NCBI RefSeq assembly: GCF_900168055.1
Contig: NZ_FUYS01000005.1
Location: forward strand, 62,001-126,000
DNA from: Parapedobacter luteus
Lineage (GTDB): Bacteria; Bacteroidota; Bacteroidia; Sphingobacteriales; Sphingobacteriaceae
DNA length: 64,000 nucleotides
Reading direction: 5' to 3'
The notes beneath the pieces were generated by a model, which saw only the letters and a program-made list of their open reading frames with translations, was not told the origin of the DNA and did not search any database. A program made the position numbers and the translations under genes. Of the stretch, positions 40,584-49,316 are shown piece by piece (position 1 is the first letter of the stretch; each line of letters starts with the position of its first letter).

Positions 40584-41828
40584 ATGAATAACGCGATTTT
40601 CGAACAGGATGCTGTCGTCCTTGCCTTCCTCCTGATCATTCTTGCCGCCGTATTGTATACTGCCAATAGCCCGCTTCCGTTCTTCAGGAAATTCTACCAG
40701 GTCGTGCCGCCTATTCTACTTTGTTATTTTTTGCCGGGTATATTAAATACGGCAGGTGTTATCTCGGGCGACAATTCGGCCGTATACACCGTAGCGTCCC
40801 AATTTCTGCTGCCGGCCAGCCTCATCTTGCTCATCATGGGCGTAGACCTTAAAGAGATCTGGAAACTACGCAAAAAAGCAGGACTCATGTTTATTGCCGC
40901 CGCACTTGGGATAGTCATCGGCGGACCGCTGGCCGTCATCATCGGCAAGGCGCTGCTTCCCGGCGTCATTGTAGGGGGTGAAGGAGAGGACGCCTCCTGG
41001 CGGGGACTGGGCACCGTGGCGGCAAGCTGGACTGGCGGAAGCGCAAATATGGCGGCAATGTATGAGGTATTCAAGCCCAGTGCGCGCTTATATTCCGGCA
41101 TGATTGCCTTGGATGTGCTGATATCGAACATCTGGCTAGCGACACTTTTGTACGGGGTACACAAAAAGAAAAAAATTAACCAATGGCTGCGCGCTGACGA
41201 CGGGGATACAGCCGGACTGGAGCAACAATTTAAAAACACCAACACCGTTGAGCGGCGTATGGCGACCATGCCTGAGATGATGTTGATTTTGGCGGTAGGG
41301 CTCGGCGCAACCGGCTTGGCTCATCTATTGATTGGCAAAATCGTGCCCTGGATTAAGGCTGTTGCACCCCAACTAGCCAGGTTCAACCTCACCAACGAGT
41401 TCCTTTGGCTGATCATCCTGACCACGACATTTGGTGTTCTGCTGTCGTTTACCCGGGCGAGAAATTTGGAACGCATCGGATCTACTACAGTAGGCAACGT
41501 CTTCCTGTATATCCTGATTGCATCGATAGGCATGAAGATGAATATCCTCAACGTCTTTGACACGCCGGGGCTTATCGTCATCGGCTTTATCTGGATTGCC
41601 ATCCATGCGGTCGTCATTTTTCTAGTGGCCCGAATGTTCAAAATCAGCTACTTTTTTCTTGCCGTGGCCAGCGAAGCCAGCGTCGGAGGCGTACCTACCG
41701 CATCGGCGGTGGCGGCGGGATTCAGTCCAGCACTGGTGCCGGTAGCTGTATTGCTTTCTGTAATGGGCTATGCGGTAGGAAACTATGCCGGATACATCTG
41801 TGGGATGTTGATGCAATGGGTCTGCTGA
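40584..41828 (+). CDS. DUF819-family inner-membrane protein, probable transporter
   Basis: A 414-residue protein with about 11-12 hydrophobic segments, among them AFLLIILAAVLYTA near the start, LMFIAAALGIVIGGPLAVIIG in the middle and VAVLLSVMGYAVGNYAGYICGML at the end. Conserved DUF819 features are the GTVAASWTGGSANMAA block and the late SEASVGGVPTASAVAAGF block, an internal pseudo-repeat typical of transport proteins. The founding Bacillus protein is YjcL, next to a dipeptide epimerase relative in that genome as I recall. Here it is divergent from the epimerase/ligase pair and upstream of the AraC gene, so import of a dipeptide or amino acid is a fair inference. Transport has not been shown for the family as far as I know. 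Confidence 0.88.
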   Translation: MNNAIFEQDAVVLAFLLIILAAVLYTANSPLPFFRKFYQVVPPILLCYFLPGILNTAGVISGDNSAVYTVASQFLLPASLILLIMGVDLKEIWKLRKKAGLMFIAAALGIVIGGPLAVIIGKALLPGVIVGGEGEDASWRGLGTVAASWTGGSANMAAMYEVFKPSARLYSGMIALDVLISNIWLATLLYGVHKKKKINQWLRADDGDTAGLEQQFKNTNTVERRMATMPEMMLILAVGLGATGLAHLLIGKIVPWIKAVAPQLARFNLTNEFLWLIILTTTFGVLLSFTRARNLERIGSTTVGNVFLYILIASIGMKMNILNVFDTPGLIVIGFIWIAIHAVVIFLVARMFKISYFFLAVASEASVGGVPTASAVAAGFSPALVPVAVLLSVMGYAVGNYAGYICGMLMQWVC

Positions 41829-41833
41829 AACCC

Positions 41834-41863
41834 TTGTGTAATATTGAAAAAAAAGTACCTTTG
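41834..41863 (+). promoter_or_regulatory. Promoter of the AraC-family gene
   Basis: TTG at 41834-41836, a 19-bp spacer and TACCTTTG at 41856-41863 match the Bacteroidota consensus. The leader to the ATG at 41951 is about 80 nt. Confidence 0.6.
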
Positions 41864-41950
41864 TATCTGTAGCAGCCTCGTCCGACCCTGTGGATGCGGC
41901 TAACCAATTAATAGCTGTAGCGACTAAGTGGGAGCTAATGAAAGAGAAAC

Positions 41951-42847
41951 ATGCGTGTATTACATCAAATGACACCATATGAGCCTGAGGAGCATTCAAT
42001 TGTCTTTCAGGACACGTACCCCGTGCCTTATCTCCACAACCACCGCGAAATGCAAATTATTTGGGTAAAACGTGGTACAGGTAACGCCGTAATCGGCAAT
42101 CATGTGCAGCCTTTCAAACCTGGGGAGATTTACTTGGTCGGATCCAATCAGCCTCACCTGTTTGAGGCCTCCGACGGCAACCAGGAGTCCATTAATATGC
42201 TTTGCTTGTACATCGACCACCGGAGGGCATTTTCGGGCATCTCGAGCTACCTCCCCGAGTTGTCCGTCGTGTCTAATTTTTTGAAGGAAGCCGATGCAGG
42301 GCTCCAAGTGCCCGCAGCCTATGTAAAACTCGCTTCCCAAGCGATGACCCATAGCCATACCAAACTTGGACTTGACCGGTTCATGGCCTTTCTCCAACTG
42401 GTCAGATTATTCATTGAAATCAAAGCAAAGGTGGATTGGAAGCCCTTGTCGGCCGTCCTTAATGTGGAGTCGCCAACCGTATCGGATCGGCTGAATACCG
42501 TGTACCGCTATTCGCTGGAGCATTATATGGATCAAATTGCGCTGGAAGATGTCGCCAGACTTGCCTGCATGACTCCCAATGCATTCTGCTCATATTTTAA
42601 AAAATACACGCGCAAAACGTATTTTTCGTTTTTGAACGACCTTCGTATACGTAAAGCGTGCGAAAAATTACTAAGCGGAAACTACCCGACCATTGCATCA
42701 GTCGCTTATGATTGCGGTTTTATTAATACCATTACCTTTAATCGCGTATTTCGGCGCGCATTGGGCATGACACCGAGTGAATACATCCAAAAGTACGCGG
42801 TCAAAGGGAAAATCATCGAGGTTTTTTCCGAGCACGATTTTTATTGA
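41951..42847 (+). CDS. AraC-family transcriptional regulator of the peptide locus
   Basis: A 298-residue regulator with an N-terminal cupin ligand-binding domain (about 10-95: VPYLHNHREMQIIWVKRGTGNAVIGNHVQPFKPGEIYLVGSNQPHLF) and a C-terminal double HTH (about 190-290: ALEDVARLACMTPNAFCSYFKKYTRKTYFSFL ... ASVAYDCGFINTITFNRVFRRALGMTPSEY). It lies between the DUF819 gene and the serine hydrolase/SusCD operon, each preceded by the same 13-bp sequence, and is the natural candidate to bind it. Its own promoter is consensus, which would give steady expression. A strong terminator follows the gene. Confidence 0.92.
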   Translation: MRVLHQMTPYEPEEHSIVFQDTYPVPYLHNHREMQIIWVKRGTGNAVIGNHVQPFKPGEIYLVGSNQPHLFEASDGNQESINMLCLYIDHRRAFSGISSYLPELSVVSNFLKEADAGLQVPAAYVKLASQAMTHSHTKLGLDRFMAFLQLVRLFIEIKAKVDWKPLSAVLNVESPTVSDRLNTVYRYSLEHYMDQIALEDVARLACMTPNAFCSYFKKYTRKTYFSFLNDLRIRKACEKLLSGNYPTIASVAYDCGFINTITFNRVFRRALGMTPSEYIQKYAVKGKIIEVFSEHDFY

Positions 42848-42879
42848 CCCATTTTTCTATATGCAAGTAGTGTAATACG

Positions 42880-42910
42880 GGTGCTTTTTTGACAAAAGCA
42901 CCTTTTTTTT
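42880..42910 (+). terminator. Intrinsic terminator of the AraC gene
   Basis: GGTGCTTTT and AAAAGCACC form a perfect 9-bp stem with a 5-nt loop, followed by eight T. Confidence 0.85.
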
Positions 42911-42963
42911 ACTTCAGCCACCCCATTTTTTCACCGTTTTGCATCGCCAATGTAGGGCCTAGT

Positions 42964-43025
42964 TAATATTGGTTTATTGGTCAGTAATGGTGGTAAAATG
43001 AACTTTCATCAATTGGTTAATTTTG
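42964..43025 (+). promoter_or_regulatory. Candidate AraC-type operator and promoter of the hydrolase-SusCD operon
   Basis: TAATATTGGTTTA (42964-42976) plus GTAA after 7 bp is identical to the copy at 40518. A perfect -7 TAATTTTG (43018-43025) starts 54 bp after the motif. No -33 TTTG is seen, fitting activator dependence. Confidence 0.55.
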
Positions 43026-43082
43026 TGTTATCGTTTTTTGAGAACCGCATTGCGGGCACTCCTAATCGACTAAATACTGATT

Positions 43083-44726
43083 ATGAAGAAAAAAAATTGG
43101 GCGGTAGCCCTCTGCTTCTTCTGGTTTCACATGGTGAATGCACAGACCGGATTGGAGCGATCGCTGGGACAGGCGTTTGACAAATTGCTGGCCTCCCGCG
43201 ACGTTAAAGCGCCCGGTGCAGTCATCATTGCCAGCATGGCAGGCAAGCCGTTTTACGAAAAAGCCGTGGGGCTGGCCAGCCGCGAACTGGGCACACCACT
43301 CACTACCGATGCCGTTTTCGAAGCCGCATCCGTTTCCAAACAATTTACGGCAACAGCGGTGCTGAAATTAATCGAGTCGGGCCGTTTGACGCTGGAAGAC
43401 GATATCCGGACTTATATACCCGAGCTTCCCGACTACGGTCAAACGATGACCATCAGGCACCTGCTCACGATGACCAGCGGCCTTCGCGACTGGCGCAATA
43501 TAACCTACCTCATGGGAAGGCCAACCTACGAACACGTGTATACCCAAGACGAGGCGCTGGAGATCATTAGCGAACAACAGGGGCTCAACTTCCTGCCGGG
43601 CGAACAGTATTCTTATTCCAATAGCAATTATGACCTGCTGGCTATCCTCGTGTCACGCCTCGCGGATGATACCTTTATCGACTACGCAACCGAAAATGTA
43701 TTGCGGCCGGTGCAATTTGAATACGCCCATTGGCGCGGCAACCCCTACACCATCGTGCCGAACAAGGCGCAGCCCTATGATAAGGCTGCAGGCAAATACG
43801 TATTGAGCCCGGTAGTGGAGAAAACCCACGGCGCAGCAGGCATGCTGGTGACGGCAAAAGACCTTATAAAATGGGCAGACTTCTGGGCGGTGGACGGATT
43901 TGGCAGCACGCTTAGCACAATGAGGACCCAACAGGGTGTGCTGAACAATGGCGACACCATCGCCTATAGCTGCGGCGGCGTATGGGTACGATCACTTAGC
44001 GGATACACCGAGGTGGCGCATTCGGGATTGTTAGGCGGCTTCCGCGCGTGGATTGCGCATTATCCGGCACTCGGCCTTTCGGTGGCGTACCTGACCAACG
44101 ATAAGACGTTCGCGCTCTCGGAAGTACGTGGGTGTGTAGAAAAAGTTTTGCAGTCCCGAGAAACAGGCCACCCTGCACCGGCCAAACAACCGATATCGGC
44201 CAGCCTCATCCGACAGCTGGCCGGTCATTACAGAAATACAAAAGGCTTTCACGTAGCAGAACTTAAACAACAGGGCGAAGTGCTCAAGCTCGGTGCCGAC
44301 ACGATCTACAGCCTAACGGCGGATACCCTGCTAATTGGCGAAACGCGCTTTGTGATCAGGGATGACACGACCCTTGAGCAGGTCGGCCAAGACGAAACCA
44401 TCGTCTATAAAAAATGTGCCTTCCCCGCCAATCTCTCCAATAGGCTGACCGACTTCTCGGGCACCTACACCTGCTTAGATATCGATTTGGCGCTGGAGTT
44501 TGTGGTTGAAGCCGGTAAACTTAAGGTTTACCGCAAGCCGTATGACGGCACCGTTCTATACCCTGCTTACGAAGACGGTGGCGAAGTGGGCTTTTATGGG
44601 TTTTTAACGGGGCTGAAGACCGTCTTTCGATTCAGTAAAGACCAATATGGCCAACGGGTACTATACGTGAGTATACCGAGGGCCGAAAACTTTAGATTTG
44701 CGTATCAAATGGCGGAAAACCGCTAG
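43083..44726 (+). CDS. Exported serine hydrolase, class C beta-lactamase/DD-peptidase family (first of three)
   Basis: A 547-residue periplasmic protein. A signal peptide (ALCFFWFHMVNAQT) is followed by the penicillin-binding-type catalytic domain (about 25-365) with the nucleophile in S83-V-S-K86, the second motif Y178-S-N180 and a late HSGLLGGF box in place of KTG. A C-terminal beta-rich extension (about 380-545) resembles the lipocalin-like tails of D-aminopeptidases. The family includes D-aminopeptidases, DD-carboxypeptidases and esterases. It opens the operon with SusC, SusD, another such hydrolase and a membrane dipeptidase, which makes a peptide with D-residues the best guess for the substrate. 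Confidence 0.88.
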   Translation: MKKKNWAVALCFFWFHMVNAQTGLERSLGQAFDKLLASRDVKAPGAVIIASMAGKPFYEKAVGLASRELGTPLTTDAVFEAASVSKQFTATAVLKLIESGRLTLEDDIRTYIPELPDYGQTMTIRHLLTMTSGLRDWRNITYLMGRPTYEHVYTQDEALEIISEQQGLNFLPGEQYSYSNSNYDLLAILVSRLADDTFIDYATENVLRPVQFEYAHWRGNPYTIVPNKAQPYDKAAGKYVLSPVVEKTHGAAGMLVTAKDLIKWADFWAVDGFGSTLSTMRTQQGVLNNGDTIAYSCGGVWVRSLSGYTEVAHSGLLGGFRAWIAHYPALGLSVAYLTNDKTFALSEVRGCVEKVLQSRETGHPAPAKQPISASLIRQLAGHYRNTKGFHVAELKQQGEVLKLGADTIYSLTADTLLIGETRFVIRDDTTLEQVGQDETIVYKKCAFPANLSNRLTDFSGTYTCLDIDLALEFVVEAGKLKVYRKPYDGTVLYPAYEDGGEVGFYGFLTGLKTVFRFSKDQYGQRVLYVSIPRAENFRFAYQMAENR

Positions 44727-44755
44727 CGCCATAACGGAAATAACAAGTAAAACAG

Positions 44756-47700
44756 ATGAAGATAAGCAAACGAATCAGGGAGACCTGCTCCCTTGGCATG
44801 CTATTGCTATGCCTAATCATGACCTGGAGTGTATTCCTGCCTGACCCGGTAAACGCGCAGCAGACCGTGACTGGTACGGTGGTCAGCAACGTGGACGGCG
44901 CCCCCCTCCCTGGTGTAACGGTATCCCTCAAGCAGGGTATCGCCAACAGCATCACTGACGACAATGGCTACTTCCGGATATCGGTGCCGGATGGCAGCGC
45001 GGTGATTGTCTTTGCCTACCTGGGCTATGACAGTCAGGAAGTACCCGTGCAAAACCGGCAGTCACTGCAAGTAAGGCTCCAGCAGAGCGAACACCTGATC
45101 GACGAAGTACAGATAACGGTACCCTACGGTAATCAGACGCGCCGTTCGTTTACCGGATCAGCCACTACCGTGCGAGGGGAAGATCTAGCCGACAGGCCTC
45201 GCACGTCATTCCAAACATCGTTGCAGGGCAACGTGGCTGGCCTCCAGGTCATGGAGTCAACAGGCCAGCCAGGTGCCGCTCCTACGGTACGCCTACGCGG
45301 AATTACCTCTTTCGATGCCAACAACGCGCCGCTATATGTGGTAGACGGCGTGCCGATGCTTACGCAAAACGTATCGGGGCTGGCTTTCTCATCCAATTCC
45401 GGAGCAGGCATTAACCCCAATGACATTGAATCGGTGACAGTGCTCAAAGACGCCTCCGCGACGTCAATCTACGGTTCGCAAGCAGCTAATGGCGTGATCA
45501 TGATCACAACCAAAAATGGCAAGGCGGGACGTACGGACATCAACTTCTCGGCCAACTATGGTATCAACCGGATATCCACCGGCGAGCGCAATAAGCCGTT
45601 GAGTACCAGCGAAATGACCGAACTGCTCGTAGAGGGCGTAATCAACAGCGAAATCAATGACGCGCTGCGCGCCATCACCACGCCCGAAGCCGCATACGAA
45701 TACCTGCTGAATCAGGGATTGAACCCAAACATTAATACAGATTGGTATGATGTGATTGTCCAGACGGGTCAATACCAGCAATATAACCTCTCGGCGTCAG
45801 GTGGTACAGAAAAAACCCGGTTTTTCCTGTCGGGCAACTACTATACGCAGGATGCCGTCACCAAAGGGCAGGGATTTGAGCGGAAAACCGGTCGCCTGAA
45901 TATCCAGCATCAGGCAAATGAACGCTTATCGTTCAATGGCCGGATTTCGGCCGCTGCACAAAAGTTGAATACCATCCCCGGCGCCGGCACCGGCCAAAAC
46001 CCCATGCGCTCGCTGAACCGGCTCGTGCCCTGGCTGGCCCCATACGATGAAAATGGTGGGTATAACATGTCCATCACCCACAATCCCGAACTAGTCCGCC
46101 TTGAAAACCGCTATGAAACGAATATTTACCAGGCTGTGGGCAACGTGAGTGCAGAATATAAGCTGTTAAAGTCGCTCGCAATAGAATCCCGGGCGGGTAT
46201 CGATTTCAGCTTCTCCGATGACTTTCGCTACTGGAGCCCGCTATCGCGCGACGGCATGGGCTCAAACGGACGCGGCATGCAGTATGATCGTACCTGGAAC
46301 AACTGGACGGTGACCAACCTGCTTAAGTTCAATGAGCACTTCAGCGACTGGGGCATCAACGTGACACTAGGGCAGGAGGCCAGCAGACGTAACCTAAAAA
46401 GTGTGAGCACCCAAGCCAATAACTATGTCGCCGAAGACCTGTACACCTTAGCCAACACATCAGAACCCTACATCGCCTGGAGCTCGGAATCGCATGCCAG
46501 TCTGGCAAGCTATTTCTTGATCGGTAACTTTGACTATGCCGAAAAATATTACCTCAACGCTTCCGTGCGGCGGGACGGCTCCTCCCGGTTTGGCCAAGAT
46601 GTCCGCTACGGTAATTTCTGGTCGATCGGCCTTGCGTGGAATCTGCACAAGGAGGGTTTCCTGCAAGGTATCGACGTGATCAACCAGCTGAAATTGCGCG
46701 CGAGCATCGGCACAAGCGGCAACCAGCTGGGCGACTACTACGGCGCGCTGGGTTATTACTCGACCAACCAAAATTACCTCAACCTTCCGGGGTTTGCCAT
46801 CGGTCAAATAGAAAGCGGCTCACTACGCTGGGAACGCAACCGCCCGCTGGACGTCGGCCTGGAGTTTGCCTTGTTCAACAACCGGCTGGATGGTGCGGTA
46901 GATTGGTATAGTCGGCAGACTTCAGACCTGATCCAAGACATGCCTATATCGCATACCAACGGCGTGACCAGCCTCAACTACAATGTGGGCGGCATGAAAA
47001 ACTATGGCGTCGAGATTGCGCTGAATTCGCGCAACATCGTCAGCAAGGACGGGCAAGGGTTTGCATGGTCTACCAATTTCAATATCACGACGCAGCACAA
47101 TAAGGTCACCGCTTATCAAGACGGCCGAAGGGTCGAAGGTCGGTTTCTGCGTGAGGTGGGTGGCGATTTTTATCAATTTTACCTCCGAGAATATGCTGGC
47201 GTAAACCCCCAAACCGGAGAAGCCCTGTGGTATACCAACAGTAGTCGCGACGCAACCACAACGGCCTACAACGAGGCCGCACCTTACAAGCTCGAAGGAA
47301 AAAGTGCCCTCGCAGACTTTTTCGGTGGTATCACCAATACGTTCTCCTACAAAGGAGTGTCCCTCTCAGCCCTCGTGTATTTCAACTGGGGCGGGTCCGT
47401 CTACGACGTCTGGGGTCAATATACGCAGTCTGATGGGTCGGCAAGACTCAGTGAGACCGGCGCCATTTCGCGAAAAGCTTACGAAAACCGGTGGCAACAG
47501 CCGGGAGACGATGCCGCCTATCCCAAAATCGTGTACGGCGGTAGCCAGTCAGGGCTTACTGGCCAGGAATCTACACGTTTCCTCTATGATGGAAGCTACA
47601 TTCGCCTACGCGATGTCACGCTGAGCTATCAGCTTCCTGCGGATCAGCTCCGGCTGCCCTTCCGCAGCACCACGGTCTATGTCCGCGGTAACAACTTGTA

Positions 47701-47818
47701 TACGTACGTCAAAGATGATCTGCTGCCCTTCGATCCAGAGACGGATATTTCCGGATTGCTGGATCAAAACCTTCCGATAGCGCGGCAATTTGTATTCGGC
47801 ATCAATGTAAGATTTTAA
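44756..47818 (+). CDS. SusC-like TonB-dependent transporter (peptide locus)
   Basis: A 1020-residue outer-membrane transporter. The signal (LLLCLIMTWSVFLPDPVNAQQ) leads into a CarboxypepD_reg-like domain (about 37-115, VTGTVVSNVDGAPLPGVTVSLKQG) and a plug opening LIDEVQITVPYGNQTRRSFTGSAT. VDGVPMLTQN and VTVLKDASATSIYGSQAANGVIMITTK are the later plug signatures; the barrel ends QFVFGINVRF. There is no STN domain and no sigma/FecR pair, in agreement with AraC control. Its operon has three peptidase-type enzymes and no carbohydrate-active enzyme, so oligopeptides are the likely cargo, as for RagA-type transporters. Confidence 0.94.
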   Translation: MKISKRIRETCSLGMLLLCLIMTWSVFLPDPVNAQQTVTGTVVSNVDGAPLPGVTVSLKQGIANSITDDNGYFRISVPDGSAVIVFAYLGYDSQEVPVQNRQSLQVRLQQSEHLIDEVQITVPYGNQTRRSFTGSATTVRGEDLADRPRTSFQTSLQGNVAGLQVMESTGQPGAAPTVRLRGITSFDANNAPLYVVDGVPMLTQNVSGLAFSSNSGAGINPNDIESVTVLKDASATSIYGSQAANGVIMITTKNGKAGRTDINFSANYGINRISTGERNKPLSTSEMTELLVEGVINSEINDALRAITTPEAAYEYLLNQGLNPNINTDWYDVIVQTGQYQQYNLSASGGTEKTRFFLSGNYYTQDAVTKGQGFERKTGRLNIQHQANERLSFNGRISAAAQKLNTIPGAGTGQNPMRSLNRLVPWLAPYDENGGYNMSITHNPELVRLENRYETNIYQAVGNVSAEYKLLKSLAIESRAGIDFSFSDDFRYWSPLSRDGMGSNGRGMQYDRTWNNWTVTNLLKFNEHFSDWGINVTLGQEASRRNLKSVSTQANNYVAEDLYTLANTSEPYIAWSSESHASLASYFLIGNFDYAEKYYLNASVRRDGSSRFGQDVRYGNFWSIGLAWNLHKEGFLQGIDVINQLKLRASIGTSGNQLGDYYGALGYYSTNQNYLNLPGFAIGQIESGSLRWERNRPLDVGLEFALFNNRLDGAVDWYSRQTSDLIQDMPISHTNGVTSLNYNVGGMKNYGVEIALNSRNIVSKDGQGFAWSTNFNITTQHNKVTAYQDGRRVEGRFLREVGGDFYQFYLREYAGVNPQTGEALWYTNSSRDATTTAYNEAAPYKLEGKSALADFFGGITNTFSYKGVSLSALVYFNWGGSVYDVWGQYTQSDGSARLSETGAISRKAYENRWQQPGDDAAYPKIVYGGSQSGLTGQESTRFLYDGSYIRLRDVTLSYQLPADQLRLPFRSTTVYVRGNNLYTYVKDDLLPFDPETDISGLLDQNLPIARQFVFGINVRF

Positions 47819-47866
47819 ATCATGCAGCGCCATTCAACTAAAATAATCATGCATCACAACCCCAAC

Positions 47867-49294
47867 ATGACCATGCCTAAACCATTCTGGAACTCCCTCG
47901 TGCTGAGCTGCTGCCTGCTGCTTGGTTGCGGCGACAGCTTCCTGGACGAACAGAACCCCCAATCGGTGGGATTTGACCACATCAAAGACGTTGAGTCACT
48001 TACGGCGGCTACCACAGGTGTATATAGCAATTTCAACGCGGTCAACTATTATGGCCGTACGTTTATCGTCACACCTGAGCTCATCGGAGACAACACCTTC
48101 ATTAGCTTCAGGAACGGCGGGCGGTATCTCAATCACGACCGGTTTGCTGTAACCAACGGCGACGGGGCGGTCACGGGCGCATGGACCGCGATGTACCGCG
48201 TGGTAGCCAACGCCAACTTGGCACTCTCCGCAGCGGAAGCTATCGACTGGCCTGTGGGCCAACAGCAAGAGGCTAATCAACTGGTGGGCGAGCTGCTCGC
48301 TTGCCGGGCATTGGCCTACTTTGACCTGCAACGCTTTTTCGCTCAGCCGTATAACTTCACCGCCGATGCCGCCCACCCGGGCGTGCCATTGGTAACAGGG
48401 CACAGTAGCGATATCATCTCACCGTCAAGGGCCACCACAGCTGAAGTGTACCAGCAGATTGTGGCCGACTTGCTTCGAGCCGAGCAGCTCCTGCAGCCCC
48501 AAGTGAAAGACGGCTATTTCGGCAGGTATGCCGCACAGGCGCTGCTCGCCAAAGTGTACCTCTACATGGAAGATTGGCAGAATGCCGAAAAGTATGCGAC
48601 ATTGGTCATCGAGCAGGCCCCCTATTCGCTACTGACACGCGATGTTTACGTGGGCAGCTGGGCCGAGAAGTTCAGCAGTGAGTCTATCTTGGAAATCGGA
48701 TTTACTGAAACCAGCAATAATGGAGCAAACAGCATCGGCTACCTTACCGAACAGGCAGCGTATGGCGAATTGCTGGCCACGAAAGACCTCTATGACAGCT
48801 ATGCCGAGGGCGATGTACGCAAGACCCTCTTTGAGCCGGGAGACCGTGTAGGCGGTGAATCTGACACCTATTTTATCCGCAAGTACCCGCGCGGTGCCAC
48901 GACTCGCGATGACAATGCCAAGGTCTTGCGGCTTTCTGAAATATACTTGATCCGGGCCGAAGCCCGCGCCGAAATGGGTAAAACCGATGCTTCGAAAAAT
49001 CCCGGGGCACAAGAGGACCTGATGACCATCATACACCGCGCCAATCCCGATGCTTCTGAAGTCTCTGCCGTGGGCGATGCATTGGTATTGCTAATACTTG
49101 ACGAACGGCGTAGAGAACTAGCTGTCGAAGGCAACCGCTTGTTTGATCTGAACCGCAAGAAACAGCCACTCGTGCACCGCGGACACGATGCAGCCACGGA
49201 GTATACGTACCCGAACAACCGGTTTATCATGCCGATACCGTATAGCGAGATCAACGCAAATCCCAATGTGGAACAGAATCCGGGGTGGAACTGA
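47867..49294 (+). CDS. SusD/RagB-like lipoprotein (peptide locus)
   Basis: A substrate-binding surface lipoprotein of about 475 residues. I prefer ATG 47867 because it gives a compact lipoprotein signal MTMPKPFWNSLVLSCCLLLGC; in-frame ATGs at 47822 (3 bp after the susC stop) and 47849 are possible. The N-terminal FLDEQNPQSVGFDHIKDVESL, the central QLVGELLACRALAYFDLQRFFAQPY, and the C-terminal LRLSEIYLIRAEARAEMGK...ILDERRRELAVEGNRLFDLNRK and NPNVEQNPGW are standard SusD/RagB marks. RagB-like proteins can bind peptides, so the family does not argue against a peptide cargo. Confidence 0.93.
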   Translation: MTMPKPFWNSLVLSCCLLLGCGDSFLDEQNPQSVGFDHIKDVESLTAATTGVYSNFNAVNYYGRTFIVTPELIGDNTFISFRNGGRYLNHDRFAVTNGDGAVTGAWTAMYRVVANANLALSAAEAIDWPVGQQQEANQLVGELLACRALAYFDLQRFFAQPYNFTADAAHPGVPLVTGHSSDIISPSRATTAEVYQQIVADLLRAEQLLQPQVKDGYFGRYAAQALLAKVYLYMEDWQNAEKYATLVIEQAPYSLLTRDVYVGSWAEKFSSESILEIGFTETSNNGANSIGYLTEQAAYGELLATKDLYDSYAEGDVRKTLFEPGDRVGGESDTYFIRKYPRGATTRDDNAKVLRLSEIYLIRAEARAEMGKTDASKNPGAQEDLMTIIHRANPDASEVSAVGDALVLLILDERRRELAVEGNRLFDLNRKKQPLVHRGHDAATEYTYPNNRFIMPIPYSEINANPNVEQNPGWN

Positions 49295-49316
49295 CATTCT
49301 TGATTGGCCAAATACT

